Assembly: GCA_035656635.1 (NCBI GenBank)
Contig: DASRSD010000048.1
Span: 1-47,805 of the forward strand
Direction: 5' to 3'
Source: Pirellulales bacterium
Lineage (GTDB): Bacteria; Planctomycetota; Planctomycetia; Pirellulales; JADZDJ01
DNA length: 47,805 nt
A program made the position numbers and the translations under genes. Positions within the stretch are counted from its first letter, which is position 1, and the number at the start of each line of letters is the position of its first letter. The notes under the pieces are model-generated. The model made no database searches and was not told the DNA's origin. It saw only the letters and a program-made list of their open reading frames with translations. Shown here piece after piece: positions 8,324 through 17,523 of this stretch.

Positions 8324-8911
8324 TCACGTTCGTAGTTGTTCTAACTCTTCCAGTCGACGTTTTATTGTCACGTCGTCTGGCATCTCACTGTGCTCCTGTT
8401 GACTGGCAAATTGAATTTCGAATTCGCGCAATGCATCGCGCAATTCAAGCTGCGTCGCAGTCCCCAGACGGTCGAAAAATAATTTTCCGTTGAGATGGTC
8501 TGTTTCGTGTTGAATGACCCGAGCCAGCCAGCCATCGGCATCGAGATGAACGGCCTCGCCGGCTAGATTATAAGCATCAATAGCCACGCTTTCGGAACGC
8601 TTCACATCGGCATACAGACCGGGCAAGCTGAGGCAGCCTTCTTCTGCTTCGACGGATCCTTTTTGGCGGCTAAGAATGGGGTTAATAAACACCATTTCTT
8701 CTCCCTTGGCTGGATCGGACTGCAGATTGGCAATAAAAAAACGATATGGCAAATCCACCTGATTTGCGGCAAGTCCCACTCCTTTGGCTTCGTACATTAG
8801 CTCAAACATTCGAGCAATAAGGCTGCGTAGCTCAACATCCACTCGTTTCAAAGGTTTAGAAACGTGCCGAAGAGTCGGATGAGGATACTGAATTATCTTA
8901 GGGTCTGGCAT
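8324..8911 (-). CDS. def: Peptide deformylase
   Basis: Removes the N-formyl group from nascent proteins. All three motifs are present: GVGLAANQ (motif 1), EGCLSLPG (motif 2, metal-binding Cys) and QHETDHL (motif 3, HExxH-type). Start taken at ATG 8911 (MPDPKIIQYPHPTLR), which matches the usual N-terminus; an ATG at 8920 and a TTG at 8932 in the same frame are alternatives and none has a strong ribosome site. The 195-residue length is normal with a slightly extended helical C-terminus. It is the first gene of a leftward def-fmt unit; the 289 bases between it and the divergent gene at 9201 should hold both promoters. Confidence 0.96.
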   Translation of the reverse strand: MPDPKIIQYPHPTLRHVSKPLKRVDVELRSLIARMFELMYEAKGVGLAANQVDLPYRFFIANLQSDPAKGEEMVFINPILSRQKGSVEAEEGCLSLPGLYADVKRSESVAIDAYNLAGEAVHLDADGWLARVIQHETDHLNGKLFFDRLGTATQLELRDALREFEIQFASQQEHSEMPDDVTIKRRLEELEQLRT

Positions 8912-9200
8912 GGCAACCATGAAACAAGGCAATAAATTTAAAATCGATCATTCCCTGACATTACCGTGAGCTTTCGATTTGTGCCTGACACTGATCACGT
9001 CCAGCCAATCTCTGAGGCACAAAATTTAGTTTCCTCCGGTTTTTTTCTATAAGGAGGTTGTAGCCCTGGCCCGTAGAGCTGTATCGTAAAGTCTTCGGCA
9101 AATGATCGCAAAGGGTGGCCAGCGTGCTCTGGCTTCCAGCCAAGTGGGTAGGCCGGTATTTTGGAAACCGCGTCTCCCCCCCGAGAAGAGTCGCACAGCA

Positions 9201-10283
9201 ATGGGAAAAACGTCTTCGGTCGAAGAGTGTCGCCAAATCACAAGCTTTCTGGCGCTGCGCAAAACACTCTTTGGGGATCAATTTGCTGCGGATTTGGATA
9301 AACCGTTGGCATATTGGGCACTTCCAGGAGATCGCCGTTTGCCATTGGCATTTTTGGGCCGCACCTTGCGGGATTTGCTTCAATCGTCGTTTGAAGAGCT
9401 GATTGCGACGCCTGGTATCGGCCAGAAGAAAATAACCTCACTATTGAAATTGCTATCCCGCGTTGCAAAGAACCAAACAGCTACTCTGCACCTATCCGGC
9501 GCCCAGTCATTAGCAACACAATTACCGCTGGCCAGCGGCCTGCAGCCGGGTGAATTTAATTCGAATCTGGTTTCCGAATCGCAATGGGAGCAGTGGCGTA
9601 ACATAATCGCTAACCACGCGCTAGGAGAAGTGCAGCTCGGGCGTTTGGCCCCCACTCTTCAAGCATTGCCCACTGTCATTTGGCGCATGCCTCTTTCGAC
9701 TTATTTCGGTTATTCAATTGCACAATTGCGGCACTTAAAAACGCACGGCGAAAAGCGTGTGGCCGCGATCTTGGAGGTATTTTATTCGTTGTATGAGCTG
9801 CTGGGTAACTCTCCGCAGCCACCAAGTCATCTGGCTTTACGCATTGTTCCAAAATTCATCGTTCAATTGGAGACGTGGGTTACGTCGAGGTTGGAAAAAG
9901 CAGACTTAATTTCCGAAGAATCCGTGCGTGAATCGTTGGCAATTCCCTTAGTTAAGCAAATTCAAATCGATTGCGGCCAAACGATTGGGCGATTAGCTGA
10001 AGGGCGACTAGGTTTGCACGGTGCGCCGCAAAGTGTCAGGCTTCAGGCAAAGCGGATGAGCGTTACCCGTGCCCGAGTGTATCAATTGCTGGGAGAATGT
10101 CAGCAGGCGATCACCGTGCGATGGCCGGAAGGATGTTTGCTGCTTACCTGCCTACAGCAACACCTGAGCTCGCTCCAGCCTGAGCCCAAAGGGTTGAAAT
10201 TACTTCAGGCTGTCGTCAATTTGTTTTTCCCTGACGATGACGAAATGCTGCGGCGCAAGCTAGAGAAAAACTTGGATCGCTGA
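9201..10283 (+). CDS. Unknown protein with HhH and sigma-4-like HTH segments
   Basis: A 360-residue protein from ATG 9201 (MGKTSSVEECRQITSF); the frame extends upstream to 9102, but the extension overlaps the intergenic region and looks non-coding. Residues about 50-88 resemble the helix-hairpin-helix region of RNA polymerase alpha CTD (LRDLLQSSFEELIATPGIGQ then KKITSLLKLL). Residues about 282-305 (AKRMSVTRARVYQLLGECQQ) resemble the sigma region 4 HTH. The middle is helical with no motif I recognise. The combination suggests a transcription-related DNA-binding protein; I cannot name a family. Convergent with the glycosyltransferase gene 19 bases downstream. Confidence 0.7.
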   Translation: MGKTSSVEECRQITSFLALRKTLFGDQFAADLDKPLAYWALPGDRRLPLAFLGRTLRDLLQSSFEELIATPGIGQKKITSLLKLLSRVAKNQTATLHLSGAQSLATQLPLASGLQPGEFNSNLVSESQWEQWRNIIANHALGEVQLGRLAPTLQALPTVIWRMPLSTYFGYSIAQLRHLKTHGEKRVAAILEVFYSLYELLGNSPQPPSHLALRIVPKFIVQLETWVTSRLEKADLISEESVRESLAIPLVKQIQIDCGQTIGRLAEGRLGLHGAPQSVRLQAKRMSVTRARVYQLLGECQQAITVRWPEGCLLLTCLQQHLSSLQPEPKGLKLLQAVVNLFFPDDDEMLRRKLEKNLDR

Positions 10284-10302
10284 CGTAACGGAGCAGGCAG
10301 AA

Positions 10303-11343
10303 TCAGCGATTTCTCAGTCGGCGAGGAGCGCTGTGTTCTCGACGAGGATTGTGCGGCGGAAGACTTTCATGTGCGACGTCGGCGCGGTTTCTTCTGTCGC
10401 TGGAGGCCATCTGTGCCTGATTTTTGATCCGATTTGTTTGCCATTGATTTTGAGCTGCAGACGCACTCGCCGCTGCCGTTTCTTGCAGACGACGATATGC
10501 TGGATAGTGGCCCAATTGGCAAAGTGCCGTCAATCGTCCTGCGGCAAATGCCGGAGCCTTCCACCACGGACGGCTTTGTAATAAATCTTGCAGGGCAATT
10601 CGCGGGTGAGCGAGTAGGCCTTTGAAGCCACCAGCCTCGGAAAAATGCCGCAGATAAAAGCGTTCGGCCCATAGTCCGGCGAAAAAGCCGCCCGGCGCAA
10701 TTTCTGCAATAGAATCCGCGAATATTCGGCATTGAATTTCCAGCACCATGCGCCACCCTGCTTGCCGTAAAAAGGACGCCAGGTCAACGTCCGCCAAATC
10801 ATCGCCCACGTCGGTTGATAGGCCGCCGCCTAAAGCTTCCAAAGCGACTTTGCGATAAAACGCTGCCTGGAGTAACGGGCCAAGTAAGGTTTCAGGTGAG
10901 CCAGAGGCACTTGGCGTCGTGCGATGGATAATTCTTTTTCCTCCGAGGCCGCATTGGACGCCCGCTGCCAATAATCGCTGATGGTTGGTTCGATCAAAGA
11001 TTACCGGCGTGACAACTGCCACGCGCGGATCTTTGAAATGTTTTAAGGCTTGCTCTGTCCAATGCTCATCGACTTCGCATCCGGTGGCCAAAAGATGCAC
11101 AATCGGTGCACGGCTTGCAGAAATGCCCCGATTGATACAGCTGACAAGTCGAGCACCGGGCGCCGCTTGGATAATCTGGATTTCACCCTGTAAGTGGTAA
11201 GGATCGCTGTATGGAACATTGAGGACCACAATGACTTCACAGAACTCACTGCGGCGTTCCAAGACGGAAACCAGTGTGGTCTCCAACCCTTCCGTATTAC
11301 CTACGACGGGAATAATACACGCCACGTTCGGCACAATTGTCAT
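10303..11343 (-). CDS. Family 2-like glycosyltransferase
   Basis: A 346-residue GT-A-fold protein. The N-terminus VACIIPVVGNTEGLETTLVSVL with VIVVLN is the nucleotide-sugar-binding beta-alpha start; ISASRAPIVHLLATGCEVDEHW replaces the usual NxGxxxAxG...DxD stretch, without a canonical DxD. A GGLSTDVGDDLADVDLASFLR segment resembles the acceptor-side acidic motif of GT2 enzymes. The C-terminal 60 residues are Arg/Ala/Ser-rich and probably disordered. It is probably cytoplasmic and adds sugar to a surface polymer; donor and acceptor are unknown. It stands alone with a short gap to the convergent gene at 9201-10283. Confidence 0.75.
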   Translation of the reverse strand: MTIVPNVACIIPVVGNTEGLETTLVSVLERRSEFCEVIVVLNVPYSDPYHLQGEIQIIQAAPGARLVSCINRGISASRAPIVHLLATGCEVDEHWTEQALKHFKDPRVAVVTPVIFDRTNHQRLLAAGVQCGLGGKRIIHRTTPSASGSPETLLGPLLQAAFYRKVALEALGGGLSTDVGDDLADVDLASFLRQAGWRMVLEIQCRIFADSIAEIAPGGFFAGLWAERFYLRHFSEAGGFKGLLAHPRIALQDLLQSRPWWKAPAFAAGRLTALCQLGHYPAYRRLQETAAASASAAQNQWQTNRIKNQAQMASSDRRNRADVAHESLPPHNPRREHSAPRRLRNR

Positions 11344-11917
11344 CCTGTCAACGCAACCAAAGAAAGGGTAGCCGCATAGCGACTAAATTGCCCAGCGAAT
11401 CAAAACCATGGTGATTGCAGCGAAATTGGAATAAGGCCTGTCGTTAATTTCGACCGGATAATGACGTTGCGTTTACCTAAACTCACAACTATTGAGAAAG
11501 GGAACCGCAAGGTTTGCGTAGCTTTTGCCATCCCACCATAACACAAGCAAGCAAATCGATTAGGCAAATTTTGCCTTTGAGTTAGTGAATCAGCCGGGTG
11601 AATCGAAGTACTTATTCCTTCCCGAAATGCCTTAACTACATCTCTGGGCACTCCAAGTTTTGGCGAGTTGCGCTAAGCCTGTAACAGCCCGCTCCAGTTC
11701 CACAAACTGCAGGCATCCAGTGCATATTCCCGCGTCGGAATCCGTTCCAGCGGGGTTTTTCTTCAATTTTCGTGTGGCCCAAAACTTGGTAGACATTCCC
11801 GTTGGGATGGTGTACATAAGTACATTATCGAGAGGGATTTTTAGGTACCTTTTTGGTTCGTCACCCGATTGGTCCCTTTGCATCAGGTCCCGCTATTTCA
11901 TGCGACGAGGAATTGTC
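11344..11917. other. 574-base intergenic region
   Basis: No frame here shows protein-like composition or a plausible start. It contains the palindrome at 11811-11824 and should carry the promoters of the leftward glycosyltransferase and the rightward Asp-rich protein. Confidence 0.5.
11811..11824. promoter_or_regulatory. Palindrome TGTACATAAGTACA, possible operator
   Basis: TGTAC and GTACA arms around ATAA, about 95 bases before the start of the Asp-rich protein. A related TATGTACAC occurs at 1051-1059, before the small gene at 1068, and GGTACACATA lies at 4686-4695, before the XRE regulator gene. It could be an operator; the similarity is short and may be chance. Confidence 0.3.
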
Positions 11918-12196
11918 ATGGAAGTTTCCAAGCTATTTTCCCACTTGCTTAAGAACCCGCGCATTCTTTCGGCAGATTACCCGACCACCGTTTCCAATCG
12001 TTGCCGGTTACGTTTCGACGATGACGACGATCAAGAGCGTCGTGATCCAGATTACTGGGACGATCTTGATGACGACGATCCATTCGATCCAGAGCCGTTC
12101 GACGACAAAGTCTATGACGACTTTGAATTTGAAGCGTATCCCGACGAGTCGGAGCTTCCTCCTGACGAACTCCTGAACGATGCCGACTGGGAATGA
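11918..12196 (+). CDS. Asp/Glu-rich small acidic protein
   Basis: A 92-residue protein beginning MEVSKLFSHLLKNP, with GAGG 8 bases upstream of ATG 11918. After a short basic N-terminal helix the protein is dominated by acidic low complexity (RFDDDDDQERRDPDYWDDLD, DDDPFDPEPFDD and further), ending PPDELLNDADWE. It has no cysteines beyond one and no hydrophobic core, so it is probably disordered; such proteins can bind cations, basic proteins or nucleic-acid-binding partners. It precedes the HTH/zinc-ribbon gene by about 120 bases on the same strand. Function unknown. Confidence 0.6.
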   Translation: MEVSKLFSHLLKNPRILSADYPTTVSNRCRLRFDDDDDQERRDPDYWDDLDDDDPFDPEPFDDKVYDDFEFEAYPDESELPPDELLNDADWE

Positions 12197-12319
12197 GGCT
12201 TCGCTATCCTTGAGCCGGATCGCACAAAAGCTCCGCGCTCCAACTCACATGAATTGCAAAATCCGGGCGCTAAAGGTTGTAAGGCACGTAACGATCGACA
12301 ATTTCCAGGGAGGAATGAC

Positions 12320-12631
12320 GTGTTGCCGCAAGCCAAAGTCGATGAAATTCGTCTGTTGCTGGCTAAAGGAACAGTATCGCAACGGCAAATCGCACGAGAA
12401 CTGGGAATTAGCCGCGGCACTGTTGGCGCAATTGCCGCTGGTAAGCGGCCTAATTATTCGATCAAAATTCCGGATGAAGGTATTGATCGCATGGTAATGC
12501 CGACGCGTTGCCGCGGCTGCGGCGGCCTAGTGCGCGCTCCCTGCAGGTTATGCCGGATACGAGCGCTGATCGCCCGCGAAAGAGCACTGTCCGAAGCCCG
12601 TCTGAAGTATGCGCTCTCTGCAGCAGGTTGA
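12320..12631 (+). CDS. HTH plus zinc-ribbon DNA-binding protein
   Basis: A 103-residue protein. AGGGAGGA lies 6 bases before GTG 12320, which decides the start. Residues about 5-45 form an HTH of the resolvase/Hin C-terminal type (DEIRLLLAKGTVSQRQIARE, LGISRGTVGAIAAGKRP). A four-Cys knuckle follows (C-R-G-C, 8 residues, C-R-L-C), probably Zn-binding, then a basic helix. It is likely a small transcriptional regulator. It ends 37 bases from the convergent anti-sigma gene. Confidence 0.7.
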   Translation: MLPQAKVDEIRLLLAKGTVSQRQIARELGISRGTVGAIAAGKRPNYSIKIPDEGIDRMVMPTRCRGCGGLVRAPCRLCRIRALIARERALSEARLKYALSAAG

Positions 12632-12668
12632 TCCACCCGTTACGAAAAGCAACAATCTAGTCAGCACA

Positions 12669-14183
12669 TCAATCCGAAGGAGGCTCGGCATTTTCGTGAT
12701 CGCTGGACTTCTGAGCTCCTGTAGCTGGCGAATCGCCAGGCTGCCTGCCAGCAGATCCGCCAAAACGCGTGGCGTCGGTCCCGCGATGCTTGTTCCACAA
12801 TTCCATGAGCTTGCGAGATCTTTCCGCAGGGGGGAGCGCCGCTAATTCTTTTTTCTCATCAGCGCTCAATTGCTGTTCTTCAAATTGCTTCAATCGCTCA
12901 GCATTAGGCAAATTACGATTACGTCCAAAATTTACTACGGCCAGTTCCCCGGCGTGTTGAATCCATTTACGGATCAATTGGATTTGGTCGGGCAGCGAAG
13001 CTTGAGCATCGAGCTCCTGTTGTTTTTCCGGCGATAGAAGCGCTTGTAAGGAGTGAATGTCCGTTGCAGTTACGGGCGGCATGCTCGTCGCCGAGGGCCC
13101 CCACCACTCTTGTAGTGATAGTGCCACCGGACGGCGGCGGCGGCGATCGTCGGATTTTTGCGTTTCAGGCCGTTTAGAATCTGCAGACGAGGAAAGCAGG
13201 TCTGCTTCGTGGATATCAGCAAATTCGCGCATCCAGCGAAGCACCGCGGCATTGTCGTGATCCTTGAATAGCATTTGAGTAGGGTCCAACATTGCGAGTG
13301 CTTGTTGCACTTCGCGCTGTCGAAGGTTGCTAATTGCTTTCATGCGGTCCGGGACAGCAGCCGATTCATCTACGACGGTAAACCGATCGGTAGGCGTTAA
13401 AGTTTTAAGCCAATCGTAATAGCGCTGCATGATGCGCCGCAATGAATCGCTATTTTTATCGGCACTCAGCTGCTCGTCGAGCTTACGTAAAGCTAGTTGC
13501 TGATTGGGCGGCAAAGCGGAAAACCTTTCGAGCTCATCGCGCAGAGCAATTTTTTGAGCCGGATCTAGCGATGCCACCCAGGCCCGCCGCTCCTCCAACG
13601 ATGAGGGAATTGCCGACGAAGCAGCGCCGGCCCCGTTCGTTGGATGATTATCGCTGGCGGAATTCTTACTGACAGGCGTCGAGCTGCTGGCATCTTCCGT
13701 GAATAAATTTGCCTTCTGAAGTTGTTTGAGTAAGTCGAGATCGCCCACGTCTCGATAAAGCTCCAGATTTTTCACCACCGGCAAATCGCGCAGGAGGGCA
13801 TCATTCTGATCGGGCAGCGTCATCGCCACAATCACAAAGCCGACCGTTGCGGCTGCAAGCGCGGCGATGCCACCCTCCAACCACCGTCGTCGGCGTTTGG
13901 CTGGATCAGCGCGTTTGGCTTGGGTGACTTCGTCTTCCGCTGCCAAGGCGACCATTTCGACCGTGGTGCGCGTGAACAAATCGTCCACAGTGGCCCTGGG
14001 TAATTGATCGAGCAAATCCCAAGAAGCTGCCAACTGATTGAGCCGCTGCTGTGCTTGAGGCTCCGTGGCCAGCATGTTCTCTACTTGTCGCGCAGCCTGC
14101 GGTTCCAGCTCGCCATCGAGGTAGGCCACAAGCTGCTCGTCAAACTGCTCAGAATTGGGAATGTTTGAAGATTCGTCGGACAT
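12669..14183 (-). CDS. Long membrane-anchored anti-sigma factor-like protein
   Basis: A 504-residue protein from ATG 14183 (GGTGAG 7 bases upstream; a GTG two codons earlier is possible). The N-terminus EQLVAYLDGELEPQAARQVE is the anti-sigma domain start, but the zinc-binding HxxxCxxC is absent. One transmembrane helix lies at about 104-123 (GGIAALAAATVGFVIVAMTL) after a basic cluster RRRRWLEGG, so N-in/C-out. The 380-residue outer part is helical and charged, much longer than RsiW-type proteins, and may sense envelope stress or be processed. It follows the ECF sigma gene in the same operon (73-80 bases), which implies it inhibits that sigma factor. Confidence 0.75.
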   Translation of the reverse strand: MSDESSNIPNSEQFDEQLVAYLDGELEPQAARQVENMLATEPQAQQRLNQLAASWDLLDQLPRATVDDLFTRTTVEMVALAAEDEVTQAKRADPAKRRRRWLEGGIAALAAATVGFVIVAMTLPDQNDALLRDLPVVKNLELYRDVGDLDLLKQLQKANLFTEDASSSTPVSKNSASDNHPTNGAGAASSAIPSSLEERRAWVASLDPAQKIALRDELERFSALPPNQQLALRKLDEQLSADKNSDSLRRIMQRYYDWLKTLTPTDRFTVVDESAAVPDRMKAISNLRQREVQQALAMLDPTQMLFKDHDNAAVLRWMREFADIHEADLLSSSADSKRPETQKSDDRRRRRPVALSLQEWWGPSATSMPPVTATDIHSLQALLSPEKQQELDAQASLPDQIQLIRKWIQHAGELAVVNFGRNRNLPNAERLKQFEEQQLSADEKKELAALPPAERSRKLMELWNKHRGTDATRFGGSAGRQPGDSPATGAQKSSDHENAEPPSD

Positions 14184-14262
14184 AATCACTCACCAACAAC
14201 GAACAAGTTACAGGACCAAAGTGCAAAAAATGCTGCGGAAAAACCTTGCCCGCCACTCACGT

Positions 14263-14919
14263 TCATCCGCCCTGATGATTCTTTTTGGTATGCAACTCAC
14301 CACGTTCCAAGTAGGGCTCCAAGACCGCACGCAAATTACCCCGAGCGCGGGACAGCAACGACTTAATGGCCTGCGGCGTCATTTGCATGGTCTCCGCAAT
14401 GTCTTCGTAACTCATATTTTCAAACTTGCTTAAGAGCACAGCTAACCGTTGTCTTTCGTTTAATGTTCCGACAGCTTCGCGCACTACTTCGCGCATCTCG
14501 CTTTTGTCGATTTGACGCGTTGGCATCAGGCCGCTAGCATCTTGAACCATTTGATCTAGCGCATTGGCGCCGGTCGATTCACCGGGCCTTCCCTTCAAAT
14601 TAACTTCGCGCCGTCGCGATTGGCTCCGTAGCGCATTCGACGCCACATTGTTTGCGATCGTAAACAACCATGTGGAAAACTTTGCGCCCGGCACATACCT
14701 TTTTCGCGCGCGATAAACGCGCAAAAACACGTCTTGTGCAAGGTCTTCGGCTAAGTCGCGCCGTCCTACAAGATGCTCCAGCACCGTCACCAAACGGTTT
14801 TGATAGCGGAGCATCAACTCTTCGAAGGCGGCTGCTTTGTCGTCGCGCACTTCCAGCATGAGCCGCACGTCGGGATCGTGCAGCTGATGATTCAACGCGG
14901 ACGATTCACTAATCGCCAA
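14263..14919 (-). CDS. ECF-type RNA polymerase sigma factor
   Basis: A 218-residue sigma-70 ECF protein. Region 2 is FEELMLRYQNRLVTVLEHLV with DLAEDLAQDVFLRVYRAR and FSTWLFTIANNVASNALR; region 4 is LNERQRLAVLLSKFENMSYE and DIAETMQMTPQAIKSLLSRA. An intervening linker (about 110-135) is longer than in E. coli RpoE. It directs core polymerase to stress-type promoters and is first in a two-gene operon with the membrane anti-sigma factor downstream, which suggests autoregulation, though I see no clear AAC/GTC-type ECF promoter in the 284 bases upstream. Confidence 0.93.
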   Translation of the reverse strand: MAISESSALNHQLHDPDVRLMLEVRDDKAAAFEELMLRYQNRLVTVLEHLVGRRDLAEDLAQDVFLRVYRARKRYVPGAKFSTWLFTIANNVASNALRSQSRRREVNLKGRPGESTGANALDQMVQDASGLMPTRQIDKSEMREVVREAVGTLNERQRLAVLLSKFENMSYEDIAETMQMTPQAIKSLLSRARGNLRAVLEPYLERGELHTKKNHQGG

Positions 14920-15203
14920 GGTTATTCCTCAGGCCGGATAGAAGTGCTGTCAAAAGACCTAACCCTTCGGTAACAAGCGATTTCCGGCGGTGCGCCGGTT
15001 GCTTATGCCCGGTTCTGGCTGGTTTCGGCTTTCCCTGCCGTAAGTCTAAACCCTGTATTGTTCTCAGGCCAGATAGCCCAAGACCGCAATGGGTTGTTGC
15101 CAGCACATCTCCAGCTTACATTTAAACCCCGCAGAAAGCCGCCAGTTTTCTTGTCCGGTAAAGATTTACGGACATTTCCGGCACCATTTCGAAGGATGTC
15201 CCA

Positions 15204-15449
15204 ATGGAAATCATCTCTTGGCTAATCTTTGGGTTCTTAGCCGGATTAATTGCCCGATTGTTCTTCCCGGGACCGACTGATTTTCGGGGTTGTCTGCCCA
15301 CGATTGCCTTGGGAATTTTGGGAGCGGTCATAGGAGGTTTCATCGGCAAACAATTAGATATTGCCGGCTGGCGGTTTGTGCTATCAATCATTGGCGCCAT
15401 TTTGGTGCTCGTGATTTACCAAGCAATTTTCGGCGGTAGAAAAGTTTGA
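15204..15449 (+). CDS. GlsB/YeaQ/YmgE-family small membrane protein
   Basis: An 81-residue, three-helix membrane protein (MEIISWLIFGFLAGLIARLF; LPTIALGILGAVIGGFIGKQ; FVLSIIGAILVLVIYQAIFG). Pattern and length match the transglycosylase-associated protein family, small inner-membrane proteins induced by general stress in enterobacteria and of unknown mechanism. The proximity of an ECF sigma operon on the other strand is suggestive only. Convergent with ade, ending 38 bases from it. Confidence 0.88.
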   Translation: MEIISWLIFGFLAGLIARLFFPGPTDFRGCLPTIALGILGAVIGGFIGKQLDIAGWRFVLSIIGAILVLVIYQAIFGGRKV

Positions 15450-15487
15450 TTGAAAAGACGGGCGGCAGCCGATCCGCGAAGCGCATT

Positions 15488-17149
15488 TTATTCCCATAAG
15501 GAAACCGGTTTGAATTCATTCACATCAAATAATCCATCCGGACCTAATTTTAGAGCTGGAATTACCAATAAAGCCATGAACGACAGGGTCATATAAGGGG
15601 CAGCAAGTTTGGAACCCAGTCGTTTGGCTAAACCATCGATTCGGGAGTACTCCTGTGCGACCCGGTGGCCATCGTCAGGCGACATCAGTCCAGCGATGGG
15701 CAGCGGCAAAACCGCTTCAATCTTTTCTGCCTCCGCGCTCCCTACCGCGCTAATGCCGCCGCGGCACTCAATCAGCAAGTTCATTGCACGAACAATTGAT
15801 TCATCGTCGGCGCCCACGGCCAATAAGTTGTGCGAATCGTGCGATACCGTGGACGCAATAGCGCCCTGCCGAAGTCCAAAATTCTTTATAAAACCGATGG
15901 CCGGCTGTCCGCCACGGTAGCGATCGACCAAAACAATTTTAAGCACGTCGTCAGCAACGTCCGAGACAACTCGTCCGTTCTCAATCTTTGGTGAGATACT
16001 CATTTTGCCGGTGACGATTTGCCCATCGATGGCTTCAATCACCCGTAGCATTTTTCCTGATTCTGTGGGAGCAGGCACGATCAACTGCTTCGCATTTAAC
16101 GGCTCCGCCCGAAATTGGTTGACGATTGGCGCCGTAACACGTTCCAACGGAGTACGCCCTTGTTCGGCCACAACCCGGCCGTCAATGACAGTCCGCAGCA
16201 CATTGAACCGGCTCAAATGATCGACCTTAATAAAGTCCGCCGCGTCGCCTGGCCGCAACAGTCCGACATCTAACTTGTAATGCAAAACCGGATTCACACA
16301 TGCTGCCCGCAAAACAGCGAACATCGGCTGACCACGCTCAATTGCCCGTACAACGAGCTGATTGATGTGCCCAACGACCAAATCGTTGGGGTGCTTGTCG
16401 TCGCTGGAAAACATGCACATTTCTGGATACTGGCCGATCAGCGGATATAAAGCCTCGAAGTTCTTTGCCGCGGAGCCTTCACGAATTTGGCACTTAATAT
16501 CCAGGCCGATTTTCTCCTTGCCTTCTTCGTACGTGAAGCTTTCGTGATCGGTGCTGATTCCAGCAGCGGCGTATTTCTTGAGCGCGTCGCCACGTAATCC
16601 AGGCGCGTGGCCATCGACTGGCTTATGCCGCCCGTGCGCAGCGCGAATCTTGGCCATCACTTCCGGATCATCGTGAAGCACCCCTGGAAAATTCATCATT
16701 TCCGAAAGGTACTTAATCTGCGGATCATCCAGAATGCGAGCAACCTCTGCCGCATCAAGCACGGCTCCTGATCGATCAAAGCTGCAGGCCGGCACGCAAC
16801 TGGAGGCCCCAAAATGAAATTTCACCGGGGAATGCTTTGCATCGTCGATCATGTATTGAATGCCGGGCGTGCCCAGCACATTGGCAATTTCGTGCGGATC
16901 CGACACCGTTGCTACCGTTCCATGTACTACAGCCAAACGGCCAAATTCACTGGGCACGAGCATGGAGCTTTCAATATGCACATGCGCGTCGACAAAGCCA
17001 GGCAGGAGAAATTTGTTCTCGGCCTGAGCGGTTTCCTCGACTCGGGCAATCCGTCCATTGGCGACATGGACCGTGCCCGAAAAAATCCGTTGGTTAATGA
17101 TGTCAACAATTTGGCCGCTGACAGTTTTGACGGGAGAACTTACGGGCAA
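15488..17149 (-). CDS. ade: Adenine deaminase
   Basis: Converts adenine to hypoxanthine and ammonia in purine salvage. AAAGGAG lies 6 bases before TTG 17149, giving a 553-residue protein (LPVSSPVKTVSGQIVDI) of normal family length; the longer frame to 17272 has no such site. Amidohydrolase-superfamily motifs are present: PGFVDAHVHIESSM (metal-binding HxH), TVSDPHEIANV, DGHAPGL, STDHESFTYEE and FSSDDKHPNDL (catalytic Asp region). The C-terminal adenine-deaminase domain contains GAIASTVSHDSHNLLAVGAD. It is leftward, convergent with the GlsB-like gene and divergent from the Anbu operon. Confidence 0.95.
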   Translation of the reverse strand: MPVSSPVKTVSGQIVDIINQRIFSGTVHVANGRIARVEETAQAENKFLLPGFVDAHVHIESSMLVPSEFGRLAVVHGTVATVSDPHEIANVLGTPGIQYMIDDAKHSPVKFHFGASSCVPACSFDRSGAVLDAAEVARILDDPQIKYLSEMMNFPGVLHDDPEVMAKIRAAHGRHKPVDGHAPGLRGDALKKYAAAGISTDHESFTYEEGKEKIGLDIKCQIREGSAAKNFEALYPLIGQYPEMCMFSSDDKHPNDLVVGHINQLVVRAIERGQPMFAVLRAACVNPVLHYKLDVGLLRPGDAADFIKVDHLSRFNVLRTVIDGRVVAEQGRTPLERVTAPIVNQFRAEPLNAKQLIVPAPTESGKMLRVIEAIDGQIVTGKMSISPKIENGRVVSDVADDVLKIVLVDRYRGGQPAIGFIKNFGLRQGAIASTVSHDSHNLLAVGADDESIVRAMNLLIECRGGISAVGSAEAEKIEAVLPLPIAGLMSPDDGHRVAQEYSRIDGLAKRLGSKLAAPYMTLSFMALLVIPALKLGPDGLFDVNEFKPVSLWE

Positions 17150-17523
17150 CTTTGTCTCCTTTCGATGGTAGATTTTATGCAGTGGATTGCTTCGCCTCCA
17201 AGTTATCGCAGAGCAGTTGCCCAGGCAACTCGACGCAAGAAAGTCCCCTACAATCTCGGCAAGGTTGCACACAGATTAAGCAGTCAACCGTTGGTCGTTT
17301 GGGCAACGACCTATTCTCCAACTCCTTTCGACCATGCTAACATAGTGTGGAACCGAAGTTTTGATCGGCTCGCCGTAGAAAGCCCTCATTCTGTACTATG
17401 TGGCATAAGCTTTGCATAACTGCCGATGCTCGAGGCACGCCGCTTTTGCGTGACGAGTGACCCGGCGTCCGATTTTCGCTATTCCTTGGGCAACAACCCT
17501 GACTGCACTGGCGGCGTTCGATC
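17150..17523. other. Divergent intergenic region, ade / Anbu operon
   Basis: 374 bases between divergent start codons with no convincing gene on either strand. It must hold the promoters of ade (leftward) and of the ATP-grasp operon (rightward). I see no -10/-35 pair with good spacing. Confidence 0.5.

Noticed and set aside
9045-9065. Strong Shine-Dalgarno-like AAGGAGGT
   Set aside because: No start codon in frame with a gene follows at usable distance; the downstream frame meets TAG immediately.
8961-9383. Leftward 140-codon frame opposite the HhH protein gene
   Set aside because: Cys/Arg-rich shadow composition; overlaps a well supported gene on the other strand.
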